Source of the DNA: Bacteroidota bacterium
GTDB lineage: Bacteria > Bacteroidota > Bacteroidia > Bacteroidales > JAAUTT01
Assembly (NCBI GenBank): GCA_023429135.1
Contig: JAEYWD010000018.1
Span: 1-14,759 of the forward strand
Reading direction: 5' to 3'
DNA length: 14,759 bases
Below are positions 1 through 6,626 of the stretch, piece after piece. The notes beneath the pieces were generated by a model. The model was not told the DNA's origin and did not search any database. It saw only the letters and a list, made by a program, of their open reading frames with translations. The translations under genes and the position numbers were made by a program. Each line of letters begins with the position of its first letter. Position 1 is the first letter of the stretch.

Positions 1-2
1 AG

Positions 3-56
3 GATGCAGTTATATTGAATAAACAGAGAATGTTAATGCATAATATTCACGAATAA
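3..56 (+). CDS. Possible 3' end of a truncated upstream gene
   Basis: From base 3 one frame reads 17 codons (ending ...RMLMHNIHE) before TAA at 54-56. The other two forward frames stop sooner, at 16-18 and 20-22. A 9-bp hairpin begins at the stop codon, which fits the end of a gene. Too little protein remains to name a family. The open stretch is short enough to be chance, so this is a weak call. Confidence 0.3.
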   Translation, partial: DAVILNKQRMLMHNIHE

Positions 57-75
57 CCGAAAACAAGTTTTCGGT
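56..75 (+). terminator. Perfect 9-bp hairpin just after the upstream stop codon
   Basis: ACCGAAAAC (56-64) pairs with GTTTTCGGT (67-75) around a 2-base centre. It starts at the last base of the TAA that would end the truncated upstream frame. No clean T tract follows (GAAAAAACTTTTC), so it is not a textbook intrinsic terminator. It could instead protect an mRNA 3' end. Confidence 0.35.
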
Positions 76-87
76 GAAAAAACTTTT

Positions 88-105
88 CATTAGTGCATTA
101 GTGGC
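88..105 (+). repeat. Octamer-type repeat, inverted copy of the one at 14603-14620
   Basis: The sequence is two near-identical octamers (ATTAGTGC, ATTAGTGG) in tandem. Its reverse complement matches 14603-14620 at 16 of 18 positions. It resembles the GCCACGAATGCACGAATG type of short intergenic repeat. No function can be inferred. Confidence 0.5.
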
Positions 106-148
106 AAAAAGGTAATGTGTCAAAGTATTAAGAAATTCTATAATGTTT

Positions 149-325
149 AATTCACAAATTAAAAACACCTCACCCTAAACTTAGGCGAAGCCGGTCTCAC
201 CGAAGGTAATCCCTCTCCTGCAAGGAGAGGGCCTTTGAAGAGCAACGAATTTAAATTTGAGCGTTCTTTCTCCCCTCTCTTTTAGGAGAGGGACTGGGGG
301 TGAGGTAGTTAAGATTCTGTGAATT
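149..325. repeat. MITE/REP-like nested-dyad element
   Basis: The outer arms are AATTCACA (149-156) and TGTGAATT (318-325). Inside them lie ACCTCACCC (167-175) and GGGTGAGGT (298-306). Between the arms are two hairpins: CCCTCTCCT/AGGAGAGGG (211-219/223-231) and CCCTCTC/GAGAGGG (273-279/286-292). A 10-base direct repeat, CTATAATGTT, lies on each side at 138-147 and 333-342. The paired hairpins, imperfect terminal inverted repeats and flanking direct repeat suggest a small non-autonomous element or a dispersed structured repeat. No open reading frame is present. The direct repeat is offset unequally from the two ends (1 and 7 bases), so it is not a clean target-site duplication. Confidence 0.6.
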
Positions 326-448
326 ATGCAGGCTATAATGTTAAACTTACTTTCACTTCAATGAAGGGTTGCTAAACTATTCTGCTAACAACTAATTACT
401 TTTTCTTTATCAAAATGTATAAAACAAAGGTCACGATAAAAATTTTTA

Positions 449-456
449 TATATTTG
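449..456 (+). promoter_or_regulatory. Candidate -7 element of the secDF promoter
   Basis: TATATTTG matches the Bacteroidota primary sigma-factor -7 consensus TAnnTTTG. It would place the transcript start near 461. No TTTG -33 element is present at the expected spacing, so the match rests on one half only. Confidence 0.3.
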
Positions 457-467
457 CGCTCTGTTGA

Positions 468-480
468 TTCGAGCCTCGAA
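468..480. promoter_or_regulatory. Perfect 6-bp dyad, possible operator
   Basis: TTCGAG, one central C, then CTCGAA. The dyad begins 11 bases after the candidate -7 element, so it would lie just downstream of the transcript start, where a repressor could act. A one-base spacer is too short for an RNA hairpin, which favours a DNA-binding site if it has any function. Confidence 0.3.
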
Positions 481-573
481 ATAATTCATATAATTGAGAA
501 TCTTTTTGTAAGCAGGTATGAATTGTAACTAAGCTTGATGATTAAAAGAGAACTTATCTAAAATTAAACTATA

Positions 574-3500
574 ATGCGTATTAAAGGTGCTATTTTAACA
601 TTAGCCATTGCACTATCGCTGGCATGTTTATATCAATTATCTTTTACCCTGGTTACGCTTCGCGTCGAAAAGAAAGCGAAAGATTACGCTAACGGGGACT
701 ACAAAAAGGAGTTACATTACCTGGATTCAGTTTCAGGGAAAGTAGTTTACAATTTTGTATGGCTTAAAAAATATACCTATAAAGAAACCAAGGAAAGAAT
801 GATCAATCTTGGTCTCGACCTGAAAGGCGGGATGAACGTTGTTCTGGAAGTTTCGGTTGTTGATATCGTAAAGTCACTGTCCAATAACAGTAAGGACACA
901 ACCTTTAACAAGGCCATCGAAAGAGCCAAGGAAATGCAGAAAAGCAGCCAGGATGATTATATCACTCTTTTTGGACGCGCTTTTGAGCAAATCAATCCCA
1001 ATGGAAAACTTGCTGTAATATTCAATACTTTCGAGCTGAGAGAAAAAGTTAGTCTCACCTCTACCAACCAGCAGGTGTTGGATGTTATTCGCAAAGAGAC
1101 CGATGATGCTATCGACAATTCTTTCAATATCCTTAGCAGTCGTATCGATAAATTCGGTGTGGTTCAACCTGTAATCCGCCAGTTGGATACCAAGGGCCGT
1201 ATTGAAGTTCAGTTACCTGGTATCAAAGATCAGGAACGTGTTCGTAAGCTTCTCCAGGGAACTGCAAACCTCGAATTTTACGAAACTTACGACAATGTTG
1301 ATTTAATCGACGAACTGAATTTAGCTAACCAGAGAGTAAGAGATTTTCTCGCTGTTAATAAACCTGCAACAGTTGATACTTTAAAAGTTCAGGCTAAAGC
1401 CGATGTAAAACCCGATACTTCAAAAAGCGGTTTAGCTTTATTAAACAAAATCAAAGGCGATACTGCCAAAACAGCCGACTCACTCAACATAGGTAACGAG
1501 GCTCCTTTGTTTGCTGTGTTGCAGCCTAGCGTGAATCCTCAGACTTTTCAGCCTATTTCCGGTTCACGGATTGGTTTCGCACAAACAAAAGATACCGCCC
1601 TTGTAAATTACTATCTCAGTCTGCCTCAGGTTCGCCAGTTATTCCCCAATGGTATTCGTTTCTACTGGTCGAACAAGCCCAGCGAAATGAAATTCCAGGG
1701 TAAAGACGGGAACGATATCGTAATGTACGACCTTCATGCTATTAAACCTACCAAGGATGGTCGCCCTGTTCTTACCGGAGATGTTGTAACCAGTGCTTCA
1801 CCTGAATATGGCCAGAATAAGTCCAGTGCTGAAGTAAGCATGGGTATGAATGCCGAAGGTGCTAAAAAATGGGCTCTTATAACTAAGGAGAACCTTAATA
1901 AATGTATCGCCATTGTTATGGATGAGATGGTTTTCTCTTCTCCTAATGTAACCCAGGAAATTACCGGAGGGAATTCATCTATTTCAGGGATGGAAAATTA
2001 TAATGAAGCAAGCGACCTTGCCATCGTTTTGAAATCGGGTAAAATGCCAGCTCCTGCACGTATCGTTCAGGAAGAAATTGTTGGTCCTTCACTTGGTCAG
2101 CAGTCTATTAATGCAAGTATGTTATCTTTTATCATAGCATTTGTTCTGGTACTTGGTTATATGATTTTCTATTATAGCCGCGCGGGATGGATTGCCGATA
2201 TAGCACTTATGGTGAACGTATTCTTTATTATTGGAGTACTTGCTTCGCTCAATGCGGTTCTTACTTTACCAGGTATGGCCGGTATTGTGCTTACCTTAGG
2301 TATGGCGGTGGATGCAAACGTTATTATCTACGAGCGAATCCGTGAAGAACTTCGTCATGGAAAGGGATTAAAGCTTGCCATCAGCGATGGTTATAAACAC
2401 GCTTACTCCGCTATTATCGACGGTAACGTTACGACATTATTAACCGGGGTAATTCTGTTCATTTTCGGTAGTGGTCCTATCAAGGGTTTTGCAACAACAC
2501 TTATCATTGGTATTTTAACTTCTTTATTTACTGCTATTTTTATTTCCCGCTTAATTTTCGAGCAATTACTTAGCAAAAACAAAGAAGTTCCTTTCTCAAT
2601 ACCTCTTACTGCTAATCTTTTGCAAAATGTAAACTTCGACTTTATTGGAAAACGCAAAATATTCTACGTAGCTTCTTCTATTGTTATCGGTTTTGGCTTG
2701 GTTTCACTGTTTACCCAAGGGTTGAATCTTGGTGTTGACTTCAAAGGAGGCCGTACTTATGTGGTTAAGTTCGAAAAGGATGTAAATACCGTTGAGGTGC
2801 AGAACATGCTTGCCCCAGCTTTCGAAGGTGAAGCTCCTGAAGTAAAAACATTTGGCGCCGACAATCAGGTAAAAATTACTACCAAATACATGGTTGATGC
2901 TGTAGCCGAAAACAAAAACGACGTTGACAGTATTGTTGAGTCGAAACTTTACCAGGGATTGAAGCCGGTTATCGGCCAAAACGTTACGTTTAAGGATTTT
3001 ACGGATAACTATCGTCAAAGCTCCATGAAAGTTGGATCGACCGTATCCGACGACATCAAGGTCGGTGCAATGTTTGCAATTTTCTTCTCACTCATCGGAA
3101 TCTTTATTTACATATTTGCCCGTTTCCGCGACTGGAGATTTGGTCTTGGTGGCATTGTATCTTTAACACACGACGTGCTTGTGGTATTAGGCATATACTC
3201 ATTACTTCAAAATGTGATGCCATTCTCTCTCGAAGTTGACCAGGCATTTATTGCTGCGGTGCTGACAGTAATCGGTTACTCCATCAACGACTCGGTAATC
3301 ATCTTTGACCGAATCCGTGAGTGGACAACTTTGTATCCTAAACGCGACCGTAAAGATCTCTTTAACGGAGCTATGAACAGTACCCTTGGCCGTACCATGA
3401 ATACTTCACTTACAACCTTATTTACACTTGTGGTTATTTTTATCTTTGGTGGTGAAGTTATCAGAGGTTTTATCTTTGCATTGTTAGTGGGTATCGGAGT

Positions 3501-3591
3501 AGGAACATACTCTTCTATTATGAACGCAGCCCCTGTTGTTTATGATGCATTGCAGGCAAGAGACAGAAAAGCTAAAAAGATGGGTAAATAA
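574..3591 (+). CDS. secDF: Fused protein translocase subunit SecDF
   Basis: SecDF is an inner-membrane RND-type protein that works with SecYEG and uses the proton gradient to pull secreted proteins through in late export. The 1005 residues hold a full SecD followed by a full SecF, the usual fused form in Bacteroidota. TM1 is at about 6-26. The SecD motif GLDLKGG is at 80-86, FGVVQPVIRQL at 194-204 and the DANVIIYERIRE motif at 580-591, where the Asp fits the proton-relay region. The SecF half carries GVDFKGG at 720-726 and GYSINDSVIIFDRIRE at 901-916. About 12 membrane segments are predicted by eye, in two blocks of five after each periplasmic domain plus one at each half's start. Residues 245-340 form a hydrophilic insert within the first periplasmic domain, rich in K, D, T and A. 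The first ATG is used, since it directly precedes the TM1 segment. Two hairpins follow the stop codon. Confidence 0.97.
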   Translation: MRIKGAILTLAIALSLACLYQLSFTLVTLRVEKKAKDYANGDYKKELHYLDSVSGKVVYNFVWLKKYTYKETKERMINLGLDLKGGMNVVLEVSVVDIVKSLSNNSKDTTFNKAIERAKEMQKSSQDDYITLFGRAFEQINPNGKLAVIFNTFELREKVSLTSTNQQVLDVIRKETDDAIDNSFNILSSRIDKFGVVQPVIRQLDTKGRIEVQLPGIKDQERVRKLLQGTANLEFYETYDNVDLIDELNLANQRVRDFLAVNKPATVDTLKVQAKADVKPDTSKSGLALLNKIKGDTAKTADSLNIGNEAPLFAVLQPSVNPQTFQPISGSRIGFAQTKDTALVNYYLSLPQVRQLFPNGIRFYWSNKPSEMKFQGKDGNDIVMYDLHAIKPTKDGRPVLTGDVVTSASPEYGQNKSSAEVSMGMNAEGAKKWALITKENLNKCIAIVMDEMVFSSPNVTQEITGGNSSISGMENYNEASDLAIVLKSGKMPAPARIVQEEIVGPSLGQQSINASMLSFIIAFVLVLGYMIFYYSRAGWIADIALMVNVFFIIGVLASLNAVLTLPGMAGIVLTLGMAVDANVIIYERIREELRHGKGLKLAISDGYKHAYSAIIDGNVTTLLTGVILFIFGSGPIKGFATTLIIGILTSLFTAIFISRLIFEQLLSKNKEVPFSIPLTANLLQNVNFDFIGKRKIFYVASSIVIGFGLVSLFTQGLNLGVDFKGGRTYVVKFEKDVNTVEVQNMLAPAFEGEAPEVKTFGADNQVKITTKYMVDAVAENKNDVDSIVESKLYQGLKPVIGQNVTFKDFTDNYRQSSMKVGSTVSDDIKVGAMFAIFFSLIGIFIYIFARFRDWRFGLGGIVSLTHDVLVVLGIYSLLQNVMPFSLEVDQAFIAAVLTVIGYSINDSVIIFDRIREWTTLYPKRDRKDLFNGAMNSTLGRTMNTSLTTLFTLVVIFIFGGEVIRGFIFALLVGIGVGTYSSIMNAAPVVYDALQARDRKAKKMGK

Positions 3592-3610
3592 TTCGGCTTT
3601 TTGCTGAATT
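3590..3610 (+). terminator. First hairpin after secDF
   Basis: AATTCGGC (3590-3597) pairs with GCTGAATT (3603-3610), with one G-T pair, around a TTTTT loop. It overlaps the secDF stop codon. With the stronger hairpin downstream it forms a tandem 3' end. Confidence 0.4.
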
Positions 3611-3637
3611 TTAAGTCCTCTTAATATATATTTACGG

Positions 3638-3676
3638 GCCAGAATCGTTATTATACTGATTCTGGCTTTGTTTTTT
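3638..3676 (+). terminator. Rho-independent terminator of secDF
   Basis: GCCAGAATC (3638-3646) pairs perfectly with GATTCTGGC (3658-3666) around an 11-base loop. TTTGTTTTTT follows. This separates secDF transcription from tatA. Confidence 0.85.
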
Positions 3677-3710
3677 GACTTTAATTTTTATTTAATTGAA
3701 AATTAGGTCT

Positions 3711-3740
3711 TTTGTTGAGAGGGAAATTTCATTAGGTTTG
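3711..3740 (+). promoter_or_regulatory. Bacteroidota-type promoter of tatA
   Basis: A TTTG -33 element at 3711-3714 and TAGGTTTG at 3733-3740 (consensus TAnnTTTG) are 18 bases apart. Transcription would start near 3745, leaving a leader of only about 11 bases before the tatA ATG at 3756. It lies just downstream of the secDF terminator, which supports an independent tatA-lolD-DUF2400 transcript. Confidence 0.65.
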
Positions 3741-3755
3741 TAAAAAATTAACGAT

Positions 3756-4052
3756 ATGGGATTAAGTGGATCAGAAATATTTTTAATCGTACTTTTTGTG
3801 CTCATTTTTTTCGGAGCCAATAAAATTCCCGACTTTGCAAGAACGCTGGGAAAAGGGATGCGCGAATTCAAGAGAGCCGCCGATGATATAAAAAGAGAAA
3901 TTACCTCCGAAACCGGCGATATAACCAAGGATTTTAAAGATATTCGGAACGATATTACCAGCACGGTTAATAATTCGGAGATAGCACAGGATATTCAGGA
4001 AATTAAGGAGGACCTTAATAAGCCGGTGAACGACTCAAATCCTGTTCTTTGA
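3756..4052 (+). CDS. tatA: Twin-arginine translocase subunit TatA/TatE family
   Basis: TatA oligomers form the membrane passage through which the Tat system moves folded proteins with an RR signal peptide. The 98-residue protein has the family layout: a short N terminus, one membrane helix at 6-20 ending in the conserved Phe-Gly (F19-G20), then a hinge and an amphipathic helix at about 23-44 (KIPDFARTLGKGMREFKRA). The charged tail from 45 on is variable in the family. No tatC is present in this window, so its partner must be encoded elsewhere. The gene has its own promoter and is followed after 25 bases by lolD. The fusion-free size is typical. TatB is a close relative, but the short tail favours TatA. 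Confidence 0.93.
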   Translation: MGLSGSEIFLIVLFVLIFFGANKIPDFARTLGKGMREFKRAADDIKREITSETGDITKDFKDIRNDITSTVNNSEIAQDIQEIKEDLNKPVNDSNPVL

Positions 4053-4077
4053 CGGTTTCTTTTTATAATACTCTGCA

Positions 4078-4737
4078 ATGATAAGCGCCACCGGTATTAC
4101 CAAATGGTACGGTAATCTTCAGGTACTAAAGGGTATCGATATTCATATTGAAAGTGGAAAGGTGATTTCTATAGTTGGAGCCAGCGGTGCCGGTAAAACT
4201 ACGCTTTTGCAGATTCTTGGTTCTTTAAGTAAGCCCAATACCGGGAATGTGCTGATAAAAAACACTGATATCGGGAAATTAAAAGAGTGGGAGATGGCTC
4301 GTTTCCGGAATCAAAATATTGGTTTTGTTTTCCAATTTCATCATTTATTGCCGGAGTTCACCGCTCTTGAAAATGTATGTATCCCTGCGTTTATTCAAAA
4401 CGTTTCGCGCAAAAAAGCCGAGGAAAAAGCTATGGAGCTTCTGGATTTTCTGGGACTGAGTCAGCGTATCCATCATAAACCCGACGAACTGTCGGGCGGG
4501 GAGCAACAGCGGGTTGCAGTTGCACGGGCCCTTATTAATAACCCTTCGGTAGTATTTGCTGATGAACCTTCGGGAAATCTTGATACTCAGAATAAACAGG
4601 AGTTACATCAGTTGTTTTTCAAATTGCGCGACAAATTTCACCAAACCTTTGTCATTGTAACCCACGATCTTTCTTTAGCCGATATGTCCGATCGCAAAAT
4701 TGTGATGGCCGATGGCAAAATTATTTCCGGAAATTAA
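4078..4737 (+). CDS. lolD: LolD-type ABC transporter ATP-binding protein
   Basis: This is the cytoplasmic ATPase of a LolCDE/MacB-like transporter. LolD with LolC/E extracts lipoproteins from the inner membrane for transfer to the outer membrane. All ABC motifs are intact: Walker A GASGAGKT at 34-41, Q-loop Q86, signature LSGGEQQ at 138-144, Walker B VVFADEP at 158-164 and H-loop H196. The length of 219 residues is normal for LolD. FQFHHLLPEFTALENV near 85-100 is the kind of sequence seen in LolD proteins. No LolC/E permease gene adjoins it here, so the exact substrate is inferred from sequence; FtsE- or MacB-type relatives are the alternatives. It lies 25 bases after tatA and one base before the next gene, consistent with one operon. 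Confidence 0.88.
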   Translation: MISATGITKWYGNLQVLKGIDIHIESGKVISIVGASGAGKTTLLQILGSLSKPNTGNVLIKNTDIGKLKEWEMARFRNQNIGFVFQFHHLLPEFTALENVCIPAFIQNVSRKKAEEKAMELLDFLGLSQRIHHKPDELSGGEQQRVAVARALINNPSVVFADEPSGNLDTQNKQELHQLFFKLRDKFHQTFVIVTHDLSLADMSDRKIVMADGKIISGN

Positions 4738-4738
4738 A

Positions 4739-5524
4739 ATGGGGTCCTCTCCGGTAATTCCAATATCCGAATTAAAAGAATTTCTGGAATATAAATATGC
4801 TGCTTACAATCAGCCTTCGTTTATCGAAACCGATCCGGTTTCCATTCCTCATCAATTTTCTTTACAGCAGGATATCGAAATCTCTGGCTTTTTAACTGCC
4901 ACCATTGCCTGGGGGCAACGCAAATCCATTCTTAAAAATGCTAACCGGCTTATGGCTCAGATGTCGGGTAAGCCTTATGATTTCTTAATGGAAGCAACTA
5001 AAGAACAGATTTTGAGAGCCTCAGAATTTGTGCATAGAACATTTAACCGCGACGATACTTATTATTTTCTAAAGTCGCTTCGGAACATATATATGCACCA
5101 TGGCGGTTTGAAAACTGTCTTTGAAACTGCATTTCAAAAACATGGAAATATAAAATCATGTCTCACTGATTTCAGAAACCTGTTTTTATCCTTTAACCCG
5201 GCCCAAAGAACCTGCAGGCATGTTTCGGATGTTGCCCGCGATTCATCAGCCAAACGTTTGAATATGTACCTCCGTTGGCTTGTAAGATCAGATAAGCATG
5301 GCGTGGATTTTGGCCTTTGGAAAGCAGTACCAGCCTCGGCGCTTTATCTTCCGCTCGATGTTCATACAGGCAATGTTTCGCGTAAACTTCAGCTTTTACA
5401 GCGCAAACAGAATGATTGGAAAGCGGTGGAGGAAATAACTGAAAAACTTCGTATTTTCGATCCTCAGGATCCGGTCAAATACGATTTTGCTCTTTTCGGT
5501 CTCGGAGTTTTTGAGAAATTTTAA
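4739..5524 (+). CDS. TIGR02757 / DUF2400 family protein
   Basis: The protein belongs to a conserved family of unknown function, best known from Bacteroidota and a few other phyla. Family blocks seen (numbered from this start): FIETDPVSIPHQF at 28-40, DIEISGFLTATIAWGQR at 45-61, SAKRLNMYLRWLVRSD at 170-185, PLDVHTGNVSRKL at 205-217 and FDPQDPVKYDFALFGLG at 240-256. There is no signal peptide or membrane segment, so it is probably cytoplasmic. The LDVHTGNVSRKL block resembles the VDTHVxRVxxRL block of HhH-GPD DNA glycosylases, which suggests but does not prove a related fold. The ATG at 4739, one base after the lolD stop, is preferred because the family alignment begins soon after it. An in-frame ATG at 4712 would add nine residues and overlap lolD. 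Confidence 0.85.
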   Translation: MGSSPVIPISELKEFLEYKYAAYNQPSFIETDPVSIPHQFSLQQDIEISGFLTATIAWGQRKSILKNANRLMAQMSGKPYDFLMEATKEQILRASEFVHRTFNRDDTYYFLKSLRNIYMHHGGLKTVFETAFQKHGNIKSCLTDFRNLFLSFNPAQRTCRHVSDVARDSSAKRLNMYLRWLVRSDKHGVDFGLWKAVPASALYLPLDVHTGNVSRKLQLLQRKQNDWKAVEEITEKLRIFDPQDPVKYDFALFGLGVFEKF

Positions 5525-5527
5525 ATA

Positions 5528-5603
5528 GACGATAGTCCTTAGTCGATGGTCCATAGCCAATTCAGAAAATACAAGTCGATAGTCTTTAGTACAATTGTCG
5601 ATC
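5528..5603. repeat. GTCSATA-type heptamer repeat, locus 1
   Basis: Five contiguous heptamers run from 5528 to 5562: GACGATA, GTCCTTA, GTCGATG, GTCCATA, GCCAATT. After a 12-base break come GTCGATA (5575-5581) and GTCTTTA (5582-5588), and a last partial copy, GTCGATC, is at 5597-5603. The same heptamer types recur at 11022-11070. It starts 4 bases after the DUF2400 stop codon, with no reading frame. Confidence 0.7.
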
Positions 5604-5626
5604 AGGCTAAAACCTTACCACCGGCT

Positions 5627-5661
5627 GTTATAGCCCCCTCTCAGGGGGTTGGGGGTATAAC
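5627..5661. repeat. G/C-run dyad repeat
   Basis: GTTATA-G-CCCCC (5627-5638) pairs with GGGGGTATAAC (5651-5661), with one bulged G. An inner CCCCCT/AGGGGG pair could compete. The layout resembles the paired C-run/G-run palindromes common between Bacteroidota genes and, loosely, the element at 149-325. No T tract follows, so it is not called a terminator. Confidence 0.6.
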
Positions 5662-5746
5662 CCGTATCTCGCAACCCGTATCTCGCAACCCGCAACCCGC
5701 AACCCGTTGCAACCCGTAACTCGTAACTCATATCCCGCAACCCGTC
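5661..5746. repeat. CYCGYAA heptamer ladder abutting the trmN6 start
   Basis: The sequence reads as degenerate 7-base units: (CCCGTAT CTCGCAA) twice, CCCGCAA twice, CCCGTTGCAA (a 10-base variant), CCCGTAA, CTCGTAA, CTCATAT, CCCGCAA and the partial CCCGTC. The last unit ends on the base before the ATG at 5747. The whole translation start region of the next gene is therefore repeat sequence with no Shine-Dalgarno motif. An in-frame TAA at 5717-5719 shows the gene cannot extend upstream through the ladder. Confidence 0.8.
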
Positions 5747-6460
5747 ATGTCAAACCCCTACTTCCGTTTTAAGCAGTTTACCATCTGGCATGACCAATGT
5801 GCCATGAAGGTCAACACCGACGGGGTGTTGCTGGGCGCATGGGCCACGGTTGAAAATCCGGGTTTAATCCTCGACATAGGAACAGGCACAGGTGTAATTG
5901 CCCTTATGATGGCGCAACGCTCGCAGGCCACCATTCACGCCTTGGAAATAGAAGACAATGCTTGTAGCCAGGCTGTTTTCAATGTTGAAAACTCTCCCTG
6001 GAAACAGAGGGTGGAGGTTATTCACGGTGATTTTTGCTGCTATTACAGGGAATGTCAGCATAAATACAATTTGATACTTACAAATCCTCCTTATTTTTCC
6101 AATTCGCTGAGAAATCCTGACGCTGCAAAAAAAATGGCACGTCATAACGATACTCTCCCTTTTTCCGACCTTTTGAAAGGAGTAGCCAATTTACTTGCTG
6201 AAGCGGGAAGATTTGCAGTTATTCTTCCTCACAATACCAGGGAGTTTGAAGCTGAAGCCTGGCTAAACGGGTTGCAATGTTGTCGCAGGCTGAAAGTAAG
6301 ATCGTTTCTCGACAAACCGGTTATCAGAGAATTACTGGAATTTAAAAGAATTCCCCTGGTAAATTCCGAGATTATTCATGAACTATTCGTTTATACCAGC
6401 CCCTCTGTTTATTCGACTCCTTATATGGAGCTTACGAAAGATTTCTATCTCAAGCATTAA
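5747..6460 (+). CDS. trmN6: tRNA1(Val) (adenine(37)-N6)-methyltransferase
   Basis: TrmN6 (YfiC) is an S-adenosylmethionine-dependent enzyme that methylates N6 of adenosine 37 next to the anticodon of tRNA1(Val). The 237 residues show the Rossmann methyltransferase core. FRFKQFTIWHD at 6-16 and KVNTDGVLLGAWA at 21-33 are family N-terminal blocks. SAM-binding motif I is DIGTGTG at 43-49, an acidic residue ends strand 2 (LEIED, 66-70), and the catalytic motif is NPPY at 113-116. Length is normal for the family. The ATG at 5747 is the only start consistent with the N-terminal block and the in-frame stop at 5717. The gene is preceded by an unusual heptamer ladder rather than a visible promoter. 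Related N6-adenine methyltransferases acting on rRNA or protein release factors share NPPY, but the N-terminal block points to TrmN6. Confidence 0.92.
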   Translation: MSNPYFRFKQFTIWHDQCAMKVNTDGVLLGAWATVENPGLILDIGTGTGVIALMMAQRSQATIHALEIEDNACSQAVFNVENSPWKQRVEVIHGDFCCYYRECQHKYNLILTNPPYFSNSLRNPDAAKKMARHNDTLPFSDLLKGVANLLAEAGRFAVILPHNTREFEAEAWLNGLQCCRRLKVRSFLDKPVIRELLEFKRIPLVNSEIIHELFVYTSPSVYSTPYMELTKDFYLKH

Positions 6461-6626
6461 TATTTTTGACCTGGCATAGCTGTTTATTTCTTTGTTTATA
6501 TTAAATTTAAATAACGGGCTAAAAACAAAACCAAGATTTTAATTCACCGTAAACTTACCGGTATTCCAATTTTGGGATTTTGCGAGCGACTGGAGTAATA
6601 GTTTGAACATAGCGGGGCAATGTGTT
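6461..6626 (+). promoter_or_regulatory. Leader of the hybrid kinase operon, with a TACCGGTA palindrome
   Basis: This 166-base gap holds no gene. The 8-base palindrome TACCGGTA at 6556-6563 also occurs inside a longer dyad upstream of the flavodoxin-like gene (13955-13966). TTTG at 6571-6574 or 6579-6582 with TAGTTTG at 6599-6605 is a poor -33/-7 candidate. If used, transcription would start near 6610, which supports the ATG at 6627 over the TTG at 6603. Confidence 0.3.

Larger units (their letters stand above)
343..573 (+). other. AT-rich region upstream of secDF, no gene
   Basis: No credible coding frame is visible on either strand. The region should contain the secDF promoter and a 5' leader of about 110 bases; the candidate -7 element and a dyad are listed separately. 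The start codon is preceded by an A/T-rich stretch with no Shine-Dalgarno sequence, which is usual in Bacteroidota. Confidence 0.5.

Noticed and set aside
356..366. Small dyad CTTCA-A-TGAAG upstream of secDF
   Set aside because: Five-base arms in AT-rich sequence are expected by chance, and it is not near a promoter element.
421..570. Possible tRNA or riboswitch in the secDF leader
   Set aside because: The TTCGA sequence prompted a look, but no cloverleaf, acceptor stem or known aptamer pattern could be built around it.
631..638. Loss of MutS ATPase function from Ser-Ala after the Walker A Lys (residue numbers of MutS)
   Set aside because: GKSA keeps the essential Lys and Ser, and this variant is what I expect in Bacteroidota MutS; all other ATPase motifs are intact.
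874..1167. Open frame of 97 codons on the minus strand inside secDF
   Set aside because: It is fully antisense to a conserved secDF region and shows no recognisable domain or start context; a shadow frame.
5661..5746. CRISPR array suggested by regular short repeats
   Set aside because: Units are 7 bases with no spacers and no cas gene is nearby; it is a degenerate tandem repeat.
6461..6468. TATTTTTG as a -7 element for the kinase operon
   Set aside because: It matches TAnnTTTG but directly abuts the trmN6 stop codon, has no -33 partner and would give a 150-base leader.
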